Shown: positions 17,074 to 25,499, counted from the first letter of the stretch. The stretch is DNA of 64,000 nt from Caldicellulosiruptor danielii (GCF_034343125.1 NZ_CP139957.1:1387001-1451000); one strand, 5' to 3'. Notes: generated by a model not told the origin, from the sequence alone. Made by a program: numbers and translations.

Positions 17074-18043
17074 CTAATTTCTGAATTTGTTTCGCATCCT
17101 CATACTTTTTTATATCCCCAACTTCAGAAATAAAACCTACTGCTGTTTTCACCCCCACTCCCTTGATATTAAGTAATTCCTCACCATTTGGCACTTCCTT
17201 CAATAATTCTGCCATCTCAGCTTCTATCTCCTCTATTTGTTTCCTCAAAAGCTCATATTCCTCAATTAAATATCTCATCTCTTGTCTTGCCAGCTTTCTA
17301 CCTTCTCTTTTACCTATACTCCTCTTCGCTACTTCTACTAATTCGGTTGCTTTTCTTCTACTCATAGCTCTTTTATCTACTTTTCCTTCCCATGTGGCTA
17401 AAATCCCTTCCAATCCTTTTTCTACCACCTCACAAGGCAATGGCATCTCTTTTAGTGTCAACAGTGCAACTTTGCCTTCCCAATCACAAAATACTTCTAA
17501 AAACTCTGGAAAATAAATATCCAGCCAGTTGATTATTTGATTCTTTAAAACGTTTATTCGTTTTTGAAGCCTTTCATATATATTCATTGCTACTCTCATC
17601 TCAGCATATATGCCCTCAGGTATATTTGGCTCTGTGTATCTACCATCTTTCACAAGCATCGCTATCGTTTTTGGGTCCTTTATGTCACTCTTACTTTGGG
17701 TATTATCATCAAGCTCTTTACTCCTCTTCACGTGAAAAGGATTCACTAAAACTACTTTTATGCCTCTTTCTCTCAAATACTGTTCAAAACACAACCAGTA
17801 ATGCCCTGTAGGTTCTATTCCTACTATTACATCATTCTTGCCATTGGCTTTCATTATCTTATCTGCTCAATCCAAAAATTTCTCTATACCTTCGTTATTG
17901 TTTTCAAACTCTATTCTCTTGCCAAGCTCCACTCCTCTAAAGTCAAATGCTCTACCAACATGTCTTTCCTTTGCTATATCTACTCCTACAACCAAAGTCC
18001 TTTCTGTGACTTGTAATATCTTCTCATTTTGTGTATACTTCAA
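17060..18043 (-). pseudogene. IS110-family transposase, nonsense-mutated and 3'-truncated
   Basis: The N-terminal RuvC-like (DEDD) domain begins TLVVGVDIAKERHVG (first aspartate), and continues VGIEPTGHYW (glutamate) and VKRSKELDDNTQSKSDIKD. A single in-frame TGA at about 17864 splits the protein. The C-terminal Transposase_20 domain starts LLNIKGVGVKTAVGFISEVG but ends abruptly at IQKL, where the sequence becomes the IS256-like terminal repeat and stops at GELK. About 60-70 C-terminal residues, including the catalytic serine, are missing. TTG 18043 behind AAGGAGG is the natural start. Confidence 0.85.
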
Positions 18044-18046
18044 GGT

Positions 18047-18116
18047 AGGTACCTCCTTTATTGTGTTTTGTCGTAAGTTGTACAACTTACTTTATTAATT
18101 TTATCAGGAGGTACCT
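18047..18116 (-). repeat. Inverted repeat around the IS110 start region
   Basis: AGGTACCTCCT at 18047-18057 pairs with AGGAGGTACCT at 18106-18116. On the minus strand the inner arm contains the AAGGAGG of the transposase. A perfect 18-base palindrome, GTAAGTTGTACAACTTAC (18073-18090), lies between the arms. Confidence 0.65.
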
Positions 18117-18370
18117 TATCTTTTCAAATCTCATTTCAGCTCATTTTTCCTCATTTTCGTTCATTACAGGAATGCTTTTATACAGCGTTTATTTTTTATG
18201 ATCTGATAAAAAAGTGTTTTTCGCCAATTCATTGGTGATTTATAAAAAACTGCCCTAAAAACTACTATTTTTCATCATTCGCGTCTTGGAATTTGAAGTT
18301 AAAAAGTTACATATCTAATTTTTGAACAGTGTATATAATCACTAATTTTATAATTTTAATTTACATTATA

Positions 18371-18545
18371 TTACTTAATAGTTAAAAACAACAATGTACC
18401 AATCTGACCAATAATGTTAGCACTTATATGCATGATTATAGGCACAAATATTGAATTCAAACGTAGATAAAAAATTGATAAGATAATTCCAAACAAAAAC
18501 GCACATAAAGCGGTATATAAATTTATATGCCACAAACCGAAAATT
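18371..18545 (-). pseudogene. C-terminal fragment of a CPBP (CAAX/Abi) membrane protease gene
   Basis: The minus-strand frame reads IFGLWHINLYTALCAF (motif 2 with its histidine) through VPIIMHISANIIGQ (motif 3 HxxxN) to TAA at 18371. These are the second and third conserved motifs of CPBP-family intramembrane proteases. The 5' part is cut exactly where the IS256-like repeat begins at 18546 and was not found on the other side. CPBP proteins often serve as bacteriocin maturation or self-immunity proteins. Confidence 0.75.
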
Positions 18546-18568
18546 GGGAGTTAAAATAAAATTGTGTC
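18546..18568 (+). repeat. IS256-like terminal inverted repeat, copy 2
   Basis: GGGAGTTAAAATAAAATTGTG followed by GTCCACTGTATAAT and, 20 bases later, AGTGGAC. It marks the left end of the IS256-like relic. The matching right end was not found next to the stop at 19850. Confidence 0.65.
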
Positions 18569-18615
18569 CACTGTATAATTAGAATTGAAATAATCATCAA
18601 AGTGGACTATTTAAA

Positions 18616-19850
18616 ATGAATAAAAACGAAATTATTGAGACTGCTAAAAACATGGCCCAAGAAGCAAGTATTAAATATGTATTGCTTCCTGTGATGGCTT
18701 TATCCGCCCAGCTCTAAAGCAACTACAAGTAAAACTTGCTCGATTGTTTTATGTTATCTGAAAGAAAAGTCTTCCTTGCTAAAAATGACAATGACAAAGG
18801 CCATGGTTTTTATTGAAGTAAAACTTGCAACACCTGCCTTGTGTCTTGAAATCTCTGTCCCTCGTACACGCCCTTAGAATTTCCGACCTTCTATCCTCTT
18901 CTTTCCGCTACAAAAGAGTTGATAGTTCAACTACTTCCCTTCTGATGTCACAAGTATATCAATGGTTATTCTTGAGCGTTCCCTTGTCCAGCCTTTGAAA
19001 GCTTTGAATCTTCCATATTCCGAAAATGAAATACTAAAAATCAAAGAAGATCTCAAAAATGAGCTTAAGTTTCTTAAAACAAAGAGAACTACCAACAAGT
19101 GCGTTTGCTTCTTTTCATCGACGGTTATTCAGAAGTGAAGTTAAGGATAATTCTTAAGATAAAACTTGCTACTTGGAATGCCAGCCTCGGTATCCACTTA
19201 GAAGGCAAAAAAGACGTTTTCGGTGTTCTGCACTTTCTTCGGCAAAGAAAATAAGGCTGATTGGATGAAAGTTTTTGAAGACTTAATTACAAGAAGTCTT
19301 AAAGAAATTTTAATTGTTATAAGTGACGACTTCCCTGGTATTATAGATGCTGTCAAACTTGCTTACCCTCTTGCTGACCTTGAGCTTGCTTTTGTCCACC
19401 TCCAACGTAATGTTAGAAAACATATGACAAAAGAGGATGCTTCAGCTTTTAACAAGAGTTTAGACAGGCTTAGAATTTCTTCCTCTGATTTTGACAAAGC
19501 TGCAGCAAAATTTAAAGAACTTTGCGATGGATACCTCTCAAAATATCCTCGATTTTATTGCTGCAATATCAGAAAAAGCAGAATTTTATCTTGCCCATAT
19601 GAAATACCCTGAAGAATTAAGAAAGCATATATATACCACAAACGCCGTTGAAAGTGTAAATAGTATGATTGAAAAGATTAGAGTAAATTCAGGTGGATAC
19701 TTTCAGTCCGTTGAAGTCTTAGAAATTAATATTTACTTATAGCGAGAGAACTTACGCCGTACAAAATGGAAAAATGGAGTTCCAACTATTAGAAAATACA
19801 TAAATAATACAACCCAACTTTACAACTTGCGTTATAAATTGGAAACATAA
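18616..19850 (+). pseudogene. IS256-family (Mutator-type) transposase relic
   Basis: ATG 18616 opens MNKNEIIETAKNMAQEAS, then the frame breaks several times. Recognisable blocks: FIDGYSEVKLRI with the first aspartate region (about 19115), LEGKKDVFGV, WMKVFEDLITRSLKEILIVISDDFPGI with the second aspartate (19260-19345), and IYTTNAVESVNSMIEKIR near the catalytic glutamate (19625-19680). It ends TTQLYNLRYKLET at TAA 19850. No translated product can be full length. Confidence 0.82.
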
Positions 19851-19925
19851 AATTATTCACAGGAATTCTCTTTTTTAACAATTCAAATCTCTATATCCTT
19901 CTCTCTTAATATCTTCATAATCTCT

Positions 19926-20038
19926 TTAAATATTTTCTATCCTCCCTCCTGCTATTTTCGTTATCTCCCTTGCCAAATGAAACTTATCCAAACTATAAAT
20001 TCCACTCCATCTATCCACTCTAATCCCTTCTTTATCCA
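19926..20038 (-). pseudogene. ISLre2-like (UPF0236) transposase fragment
   Basis: The minus strand encodes WIKKGLEWIDGVEFI and, after one frameshift, SLDKFHLAREITKIAGG. The pattern WxKxGLEW...LDxFHLxxxI is typical of UPF0236/ISLre2 transposases. About 37 codons remain; both ends are lost. Confidence 0.55.
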
Positions 20039-20148
20039 ATTAGCTTTTAGAGGGAATTTTTCAAAATGTAAATAATTCTTTCTTTTCTGGTATTAGAAAA
20101 GTATCTACATAAAGTCAAAAGTTTAAAATCCCAATTATAACAAAATTT

Positions 20149-20206
20149 CAAGGCTGCCAGTTCACTCCAAAACATATAAAATGACCTTTTTCAAGTGGCA
20201 GCCTTG
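20149..20206. terminator. Strong terminator after the bacteriocin region
   Basis: CAAGGCTGCCA (20149-20159) pairs perfectly with TGGCAGCCTTG (20196-20206). Loop of 36 bases, T-rich on both sides. It would end minus-strand transcripts from the small membrane gene at 20239. Confidence 0.7.
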
Positions 20207-20238
20207 ATTTATTTTGTTTGACGTATAATTATAATATC

Positions 20239-20459
20239 TTAAATTATCTTGAGTGTTTTTAATAGAAATACAATAAATATTACTAAACCTCCTAAGCCAT
20301 ATAAGCCAACATTTTGTTTATAAACCGCAAGTAAAGATACACACTCCAAATAAATTGGTTTTACAATTGCAATTTTACTCCATTTTTTTTACTCTTAACG
20401 ATTCCTAATACAAACAAAAAAGCTAAAATAGAATATAACATAAAAAAAGCTATTAGCAT
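20239..20459 (-). pseudogene. Small two-helix membrane protein gene, frameshifted at an A8 tract
   Basis: ATG 20459 behind AGGTGGGTGG encodes MLIAFFMLYSILAFLFVLG, then a run of eight A's (20383-20390 on the plus strand as T8) shifts the frame to an early stop. With nine A's the reading continues to TAA at 20239, giving 73 residues with two hydrophobic helices and a second half containing IAIVKPIYLECVSLLAVY and LGGLVIFIVFLLKTLK. Size, topology and position right after the bacteriocin genes suit an immunity protein; that function is inference. It may be a decayed gene, a sequencing error or a slippage-expressed gene. Confidence 0.5.
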
Positions 20460-20673
20460 AAAAATACCACCCACCTCTCTCTACTTCACTCAAGCGTTTA
20501 AATTTTCTTCTCTTTGTGCTATGGTTATCATAAGCTAAAGTTTCAAACCTTCTGTGAATGGTTTTGTCTTTTCAACAAATATCAATACACAGTTTGAAGC
20601 TATGGCTTCAATATCTACCTGTTGCATTTAATTTTACAACAAACATTTTTGTGTTTTAATAAAATTAGTAATT
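20460..20673. other. Unassigned stretch with interrupted reading frames
   Basis: On the minus strand, a 30-codon frame (20627-20535, MQQVDIEAIASNCVLIFVEK) and a second frame (about 20577-20395, containing RRFETLAYDNHSTKRRK and ERGGWYFYANSF) would join if one A were added near 20568. The composition looks more protein-like than random AT-rich translation, but there is no good ribosome-binding site and I do not recognise a family. Confidence 0.3.
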
Positions 20674-20743
20674 GCCATCCTCCCTGGTTAGGTATTTTTA
20701 GGCTTCTCTTTCTATAATTTTACCTCAAGGAGGATGGCTTTTT
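20674..20743. terminator. Hairpin downstream of the 146-residue membrane protein
   Basis: GCCATCCTCC (20674-20683) pairs with GGAGGATGGC (20729-20738), followed by TTTTTTC on the plus strand. Loop of 45 bases. It may work in both directions. Confidence 0.55.
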
Positions 20744-20796
20744 TCATATATCTATTTATTGTCTTTTATGTTAATATATTTTATTCAACAAGCTAA

Positions 20797-21237
20797 TTAG
20801 CTTATCTTTACTGGCCTAAAATACTTGTATAAAAAGCCTCTACTTGCATCAATTCTTATTTCTTCCCCATTAATTTCAATAATTATTTTACCACACAGCC
20901 AATTTGTAAGTTTATTCGGTGTTGTCGCAATAATTTTGTTAGCATCTTTTTCAATTTTAGTGTAATACCCTGTTCTTTTTATTCGTTCTTCTAATTCATC
21001 CTCTGATATAGTACCTTTTTTGTAAACATACACCTCATGATCACATAAGTAACCAAAAATAATTGACATTGTCAAAGCCCACAAAAATATCATCAAAGCA
21101 AATACTAATATAATTTCTGACTTTACATACAAATCATTTAATTTTGCAATTATCAATATAACCAAACCAGCTCCTGCTGAAGCACCAAAACAGTATACAA
21201 AACATTTTAAAATTGACTTAAACAAAATTTTAATCAC
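20797..21237 (-). CDS. Two-helix membrane protein in the bacteriocin locus, candidate immunity protein
   Basis: 146 residues. Two membrane helices (about 18-35 and 42-66) are followed by a cytoplasmic domain of about 75 residues rich in beta-like segments (VYVYKKG, KIIATTPNKLT, GKIIIEINGEEIRID). It starts 19 bases after the second precursor gene and is on the same strand, so it is almost certainly co-transcribed. Bacteriocin operons usually place the immunity gene here; the sequence itself matches no family I know. Confidence 0.6.
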   Translation of the reverse strand: MIKILFKSILKCFVYCFGASAGAGLVILIIAKLNDLYVKSEIILVFALMIFLWALTMSIIFGYLCDHEVYVYKKGTISEDELEERIKRTGYYTKIEKDANKIIATTPNKLTNWLCGKIIIEINGEEIRIDASRGFLYKYFRPVKIS

Positions 21238-21255
21238 CTACCTGTTTTTCAATAA

Positions 21256-21489
21256 TTAAAATGGGAGAAAACTACCTACCGCTCCACCAAACATTGCTGA
21301 TGCCCACGCTGTTTTAAACATTTCTTTAATTTCTCCTGTATTATATGCAATTACAGCACCTGCAGCTATTCCATAAGTAAAACCCAAAATTGCTCCTGCC
21401 GCAGCACCAAACATTCCATCACCATTTATTTCTACTAATTCATCGTCATTTAAAACTATATACTCTTCTAGAACTGATCTAATAACCAA
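21256..21489 (-). CDS. Bacteriocin-like precursor peptide B
   Basis: 77 residues. The leader-like part (VLNDDELVEINGDG) has the acidic and hydrophobic pattern of double-glycine leaders, but the expected GG is DG. The following 52 residues are small and hydrophobic with GxxxG-type runs (FGAAAGAILGFTYGIAAG and FGGAVGSF), like class II bacteriocin cores. TTG start at 21489, with GGTGGAG close upstream, lies inside the end of gene A, so translation is probably coupled. A partner for peptide A in a two-peptide bacteriocin is the most likely role. Confidence 0.65.
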   Translation of the reverse strand: MVIRSVLEEYIVLNDDELVEINGDGMFGAAAGAILGFTYGIAAGAVIAYNTGEIKEMFKTAWASAMFGGAVGSFLPF

Positions 21490-21707
21490 TATACTCCACC
21501 CCCAATAAGTGCACCAACAAATGAACCAATGGGACCTGCTGCTGAGCCAAACGCAGCACCTGCAATTGCCGCACCTAATACACCCCCTCCAACTCCACTA
21601 ATATAAAAACCCAAATCGTTCCATCCTAATTTACCACCTTGAATATCTAATAATTCTATTTCACCTAATTCTACAGCCAATTTACTTTCCATCATATAAT
21701 CATTCAT
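21468..21707 (-). CDS. Double-glycine leader bacteriocin precursor peptide A
   Basis: 79 residues. A 25-residue leader (KLAVELGEIELLDIQGG) ends in the classic GG cleavage site of C39 peptidases. The 54-residue core begins KLGWNDLGFYISG and is very rich in G and A with repeated GxxxG helix-packing motifs (GAAIAGAAFGSAAG, GALIGGG), as in class IIb/Blp-type peptides. No cysteine is present, so no disulfide or lanthionine bridges. ATG 21707 follows AGAGGAGG. Directly downstream of the exporter genes. Confidence 0.82.
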   Translation of the reverse strand: MNDYMMESKLAVELGEIELLDIQGGKLGWNDLGFYISGVGGGVLGAAIAGAAFGSAAGPIGSFVGALIGGGVYWLLDQF

Positions 21708-21746
21708 AGATTATCAAACCTCCTCTTTATGTATTTTTTATTTATC

Positions 21747-21777
21747 CAACCCCCTCAGCCGGCTGATAGAAGGGTTG
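21747..21777 (-). other. Hairpin between hlyD-like gene and bacteriocin genes
   Basis: Outer arms CAACCC/GGGTTG (21747-21752, 21772-21777) enclose a perfect palindrome TCAGCCGGCTGA (21755-21766). It is followed on the minus strand by an A-rich, not T-rich, sequence, so processing or message stabilisation is more likely than termination. Confidence 0.5.
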
Positions 21778-21787
21778 TCGCCTCACC

Positions 21788-23188
21788 TCATAACCTCAAT
21801 CCCAACTTCTCTAATACCCACTCAATTAACCGCTCTTGCTTCACCACTATGCTCATCACACACGCCTGCCCTGCACTTAGCTTAATGCCTTTGGGAACTT
21901 TCTTTACCTCTACCTCAACCTCATAAAATCCTTGCCCGCTTTGAGTTGCTATCTTTATATCCCTCGATACCCTTGCAACCTTTCCTTCCAATACTTTTAA
22001 CCCATCTGCTCCTGCTATCTTTACTTTTGCCTTCTTGCCTATTTCTACACTACTACCTTTTGTATTTGGTATGTACCCAATAACCTTAAATCCTCTTGCT
22101 TGACTGCCAACTATTTTGCCAATCTCTTCTCCGCTGTTTACCACCGATCCTCTGACCAATTCGTTACTAAATTCCACATAACCATCTTTTTCTGCTCTTA
22201 CTATACAGTTTTCTATCAACTTTTCAGTTTCATCCAAGTTGATTTTCAGGTTCTTTATTTCATTACTTAAATTACTAATTTCATTATCAATTTGCATCAA
22301 CATGTCAAGCTTATATTTCTCAATATCTCCTTTTATATCATAACCTGAAATATTTAGCACATCAAGCTGCCCTTCTATTTTCTGTTTTTGCAAAATCAAC
22401 TCACTTTTTGTCTGCCTCAGCTCATCAAGCTTTGAATCTATTTTCGATATTAAAATCTTACTCTGTATATTACTACCATCCGATTTTGTCTTCACCTGCT
22501 GATTGTAAGCCTCTATCTCACTCAATATAAATCCTAAATACTCTATGTTGTATTTTTCTATCTCAACTTGCTGACCATTGCTGATAACTCCCTTTATCTT
22601 TTTCAACGCACTTTCGAAATTATTAATACTTTTAATTTTTTCATCTAAACTTTCTATTTGGCTTTTAAACTCTTTTAAACTGTATTCTCTTTGAACTTTT
22701 GCTTCTTCTGCTGCTTTTCTTAATTTGTTTACCTCATAAATATAGCTCAGATATCTCAAATAGTATGCATTATCTTTGTTTCTGAGACTTTCTCCTTTTT
22801 CTATACAATTTCTCAATTCTTTTAAATCATTAATCTTTTTCTCATATTCGCTAAGTTGCTGTTTCAAAAAATTCTTCTTTTTTACATACTCCCAATCATC
22901 AATCTTAAATAAAATCTCACCTTTCTTTACATATTCACTTTCTTTTACGAAAACCTCTTTTACCTTCCCTCCAACATAACTTATCACCTTTGCTTCATCT
23001 TCCCAGGGTCTTATTATCCCTTGAACCTTCACATTTATATCAATCTTTCCTACCACACTCCACAAAACAAGTCCTATTACTAAGGCAAGCAAAATATATG
23101 TAATAAAAAGTCCATACCTTGGAATCTCTGATTCATACAAAAGCTTGCTTTCTCTAAGCTCACCAAAATCATATATTACCTCTCTCAT
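21788..23188 (-). CDS. HlyD-family bacteriocin secretion accessory protein
   Basis: 466 residues. One membrane helix at about residues 27-50 is followed by a biotinyl-lipoyl-like half (VQGIIRPWEDEAKVISYVGG, with VFVKESEYVKKGEILFKID), a long coiled coil (about 110-330) and the second lipoyl half ending KAKVKIAGADGLKVLEGKV with a beta-barrel. This is the membrane-fusion partner of a peptidase-containing ABC exporter. ATG 23188 overlaps the exporter stop as ATGA; the open frame further upstream is inside the exporter gene. Confidence 0.9.
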   Translation of the reverse strand: MREVIYDFGELRESKLLYESEIPRYGLFITYILLALVIGLVLWSVVGKIDINVKVQGIIRPWEDEAKVISYVGGKVKEVFVKESEYVKKGEILFKIDDWEYVKKKNFLKQQLSEYEKKINDLKELRNCIEKGESLRNKDNAYYLRYLSYIYEVNKLRKAAEEAKVQREYSLKEFKSQIESLDEKIKSINNFESALKKIKGVISNGQQVEIEKYNIEYLGFILSEIEAYNQQVKTKSDGSNIQSKILISKIDSKLDELRQTKSELILQKQKIEGQLDVLNISGYDIKGDIEKYKLDMLMQIDNEISNLSNEIKNLKINLDETEKLIENCIVRAEKDGYVEFSNELVRGSVVNSGEEIGKIVGSQARGFKVIGYIPNTKGSSVEIGKKAKVKIAGADGLKVLEGKVARVSRDIKIATQSGQGFYEVEVEVKKVPKGIKLSAGQACVMSIVVKQERLIEWVLEKLGLRL

Positions 23189-25389
23189 GCCCTCAGTACA
23201 CTCCCAACAGAATCCAAAAGTCCCTTCTGCTCCAATCCTATCAGCTGCTCTCTCCACAGGTTATAATAATATCCTTTCTTTCTCATCAGCTCCTCATGCG
23301 TTCCTACCTCTACTATCCTGCCTTCATGCATTACCACAACTCTGTCGCATTTCAAAATAGTGGATAGCCTGTGCGCTATTATTATAGTGGTTATCCCCTC
23401 ACATACCTTCTCTATAACCTTTCCTATCGCCTGCTCGGTTACAGAGTCAAGGTTACTGGTCGCTTCGTCCATTATTATTATTTCAGGCTTCTTTAAAAGC
23501 GCCCTCGTTATTGCTATCAGTTGTTTCTGCCCACCTGACAAATTTGCTCCATTCTCTTCTATCATAGTATTGTATCTCAAAGGAAGTTTTGCTACAAATT
23601 CGTCCAGTGTTGTTAATTTGCTCACTTCAATTACTTCTTCCATTTTTAAATCTCTGTTTCCAAGCACCAGATTCTCAAATATCGTGCTACTAAACAAAAA
23701 GATGTCTTGGGATATATATGCTATCTTCTCCCTCAAATGTTTCTTGTTTATATCTTTTAAGTTATAGCCATTTATTCTTATCTCTCCGCTTTCATAATCA
23801 TAAAATCCTAAAAGCAATTTTGCTAACGTGGTCTTACCTGAACCACTCTCACCTACTATCGCTATCTTCTCTCCTCTTCTTATCTTAAGATTTATATCCC
23901 TGAGCACAAGCTGTCTTGTACCGTATCTGAAGTTCAAACCCTCTATCTCTATATCACCCTTCAAACTGGGTGATAATTTCCTATCTTCATTCTCTTGAAA
24001 TTCACCCTCAAGTTCAAAAATCTCACTAAGCCTTTCGGCTGCAACTATTGCTGTTTGCAACATCGGCTGCAATCCTATCAGGTTTTTTATCGGGTCTACA
24101 AAGTATGCAAGCAGTGCATTGAACGTAAACAACTCTCCTATGCTCATCTGCCCATTTATTACCTTGTCTGCTCCTACCCATAGTATTACCATAACTCCTA
24201 CCGCTGCTATCGCGCTGCTTATATTACTCTGCAAATTGTTTAAATTCGCCACCTTGAAAACATCTTTTAATAGCTTCACAAACTTACTCTCTGTCTTAAA
24301 ATTCACATCTTCTTCTATATTAAATGCCTTTACTACCTCTATTCCATTTAGTGACTCTACCAAATATGACGTCAAAATTGCATTGTCTTCCATCTCCTGC
24401 CTGTTCGCTTCCTTCAATACCCTGTTAAATCCAAACACTACTGCTGCATACAGCAAAACCATCATAAGGGCTATAAAAAACAGCGTGGAATTTTGCAGGT
24501 ATAATATAATTGCACCTACCACTGCCATTATGCTGTCTATCATTAGCGTCAGCGTCGCACCTGATACTGCATCCCTTATCTTTGACGCGTCCATAAACCT
24601 CGAAATTATCTCTCCTATCTTCCTACTACCAAAAAAACTCATCGGAAGCTCTATCACGTGTTCATAATATCCCAGCATCAGTTTAATATCCAATCTCTGA
24701 CTTAAATGTATCAAAAGCCTTACCCTGAATGCTCCTAATATCACCTTGAATATTGTAATCAGTATCGCACCTGCTGCTATAACGTGAAGTGTATTCCTCA
24801 AAAGATTCGGTATTACATCATCCATCAAAAACTTGTAATAAAATGCTGCCGCTATCCCAAGCAAGGTATATACAACTGACACTGCAAAAATATTCAATAT
24901 CAAGCCCTTCTGTGGACTTAATAACTTAAAAAACTTTTTCAAAACTCCCTCTTGTTTCCCTTTCTTGAACCTCTCATTTGGTACAAGAAATATCAAAATG
25001 CCTGTCCATATTTTAAAAAACTCCTCCGGCTTTAGCTTAACTATTCCTTTTGCCGGGTCAGCTATTACTATCCTTTCTTTCCTTATCTCGTGTATTACAA
25101 CATAATGAAATAGCTTGCCATCTATCAGTACATGTGCTATACACGGAAGAGGTATTTTTTCAAATATTGCTTCTTTTGCTTCTGCCCTGACTGCTTTTGC
25201 TTCAAATCCAAGCTTTTCAGCCGCTTTTACAACTCCATATGCTGTTGTGCCAAACCTATCTGTCCCTGCTATCTGCCTTATTCTGGCTATCGATACTTCT
25301 TTTCCATATTGCAAGCAAATTGTTGCTAAACACGCTGCTGCACAATCGGTTATATCATGCTGCTTTACACAATAGTATCTTTTCCTCAT
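23185..25389 (-). CDS. Peptidase-containing ABC exporter (C39 bacteriocin-processing transporter)
   Basis: 734 residues in three parts. Residues 1-140 are a C39 cysteine protease: Q10, catalytic C16 in TDCAAAC, histidine in LFHYVVIHEI and aspartate in IADPAKG. Residues 160-460 hold six membrane helices. The C-terminal ATPase has Walker A GESGSGKTT, signature LSGGQKQ, Walker B IIIMDEAT and the H-loop IIAHRLST. It would cleave the leader of precursor A after GG and export the core. First gene of the operon, with two candidate promoters upstream. Its third codon positions are richer in C than those of most genes around it, which suggests acquisition. Confidence 0.93.
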   Translation of the reverse strand: MRKRYYCVKQHDITDCAAACLATICLQYGKEVSIARIRQIAGTDRFGTTAYGVVKAAEKLGFEAKAVRAEAKEAIFEKIPLPCIAHVLIDGKLFHYVVIHEIRKERIVIADPAKGIVKLKPEEFFKIWTGILIFLVPNERFKKGKQEGVLKKFFKLLSPQKGLILNIFAVSVVYTLLGIAAAFYYKFLMDDVIPNLLRNTLHVIAAGAILITIFKVILGAFRVRLLIHLSQRLDIKLMLGYYEHVIELPMSFFGSRKIGEIISRFMDASKIRDAVSGATLTLMIDSIMAVVGAIILYLQNSTLFFIALMMVLLYAAVVFGFNRVLKEANRQEMEDNAILTSYLVESLNGIEVVKAFNIEEDVNFKTESKFVKLLKDVFKVANLNNLQSNISSAIAAVGVMVILWVGADKVINGQMSIGELFTFNALLAYFVDPIKNLIGLQPMLQTAIVAAERLSEIFELEGEFQENEDRKLSPSLKGDIEIEGLNFRYGTRQLVLRDINLKIRRGEKIAIVGESGSGKTTLAKLLLGFYDYESGEIRINGYNLKDINKKHLREKIAYISQDIFLFSSTIFENLVLGNRDLKMEEVIEVSKLTTLDEFVAKLPLRYNTMIEENGANLSGGQKQLIAITRALLKKPEIIIMDEATSNLDSVTEQAIGKVIEKVCEGITTIIIAHRLSTILKCDRVVVMHEGRIVEVGTHEELMRKKGYYYNLWREQLIGLEQKGLLDSVGSVLRA

Positions 25390-25447
25390 CTCTTCATCCC
25401 ACTTGATTTTTAGTATATTGCCTTCTTTATTCTCTTATTTAGACTAT

Positions 25448-25475
25448 TTTATACTTGAACTATTTTTTCTGTAAA
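25448..25475 (-). promoter_or_regulatory. Proximal promoter candidate of the bacteriocin operon
   Basis: Minus strand TTTACA (25470-25475), 16-base spacer, TATAAA (25448-25453). Confidence 0.5.
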
Positions 25476-25499
25476 CTTCTTCTTGGAATTTCTATGCAA

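Noticed and set aside
18546-19850. Considered an active IS256 element
   Set aside because: Multiple frame breaks and no matching right-end repeat beside the stop.
24119-24667. 182-codon frame opposite the bacteriocin exporter
   Set aside because: Antisense shadow of the exporter membrane domain, no start signal or homology visible.
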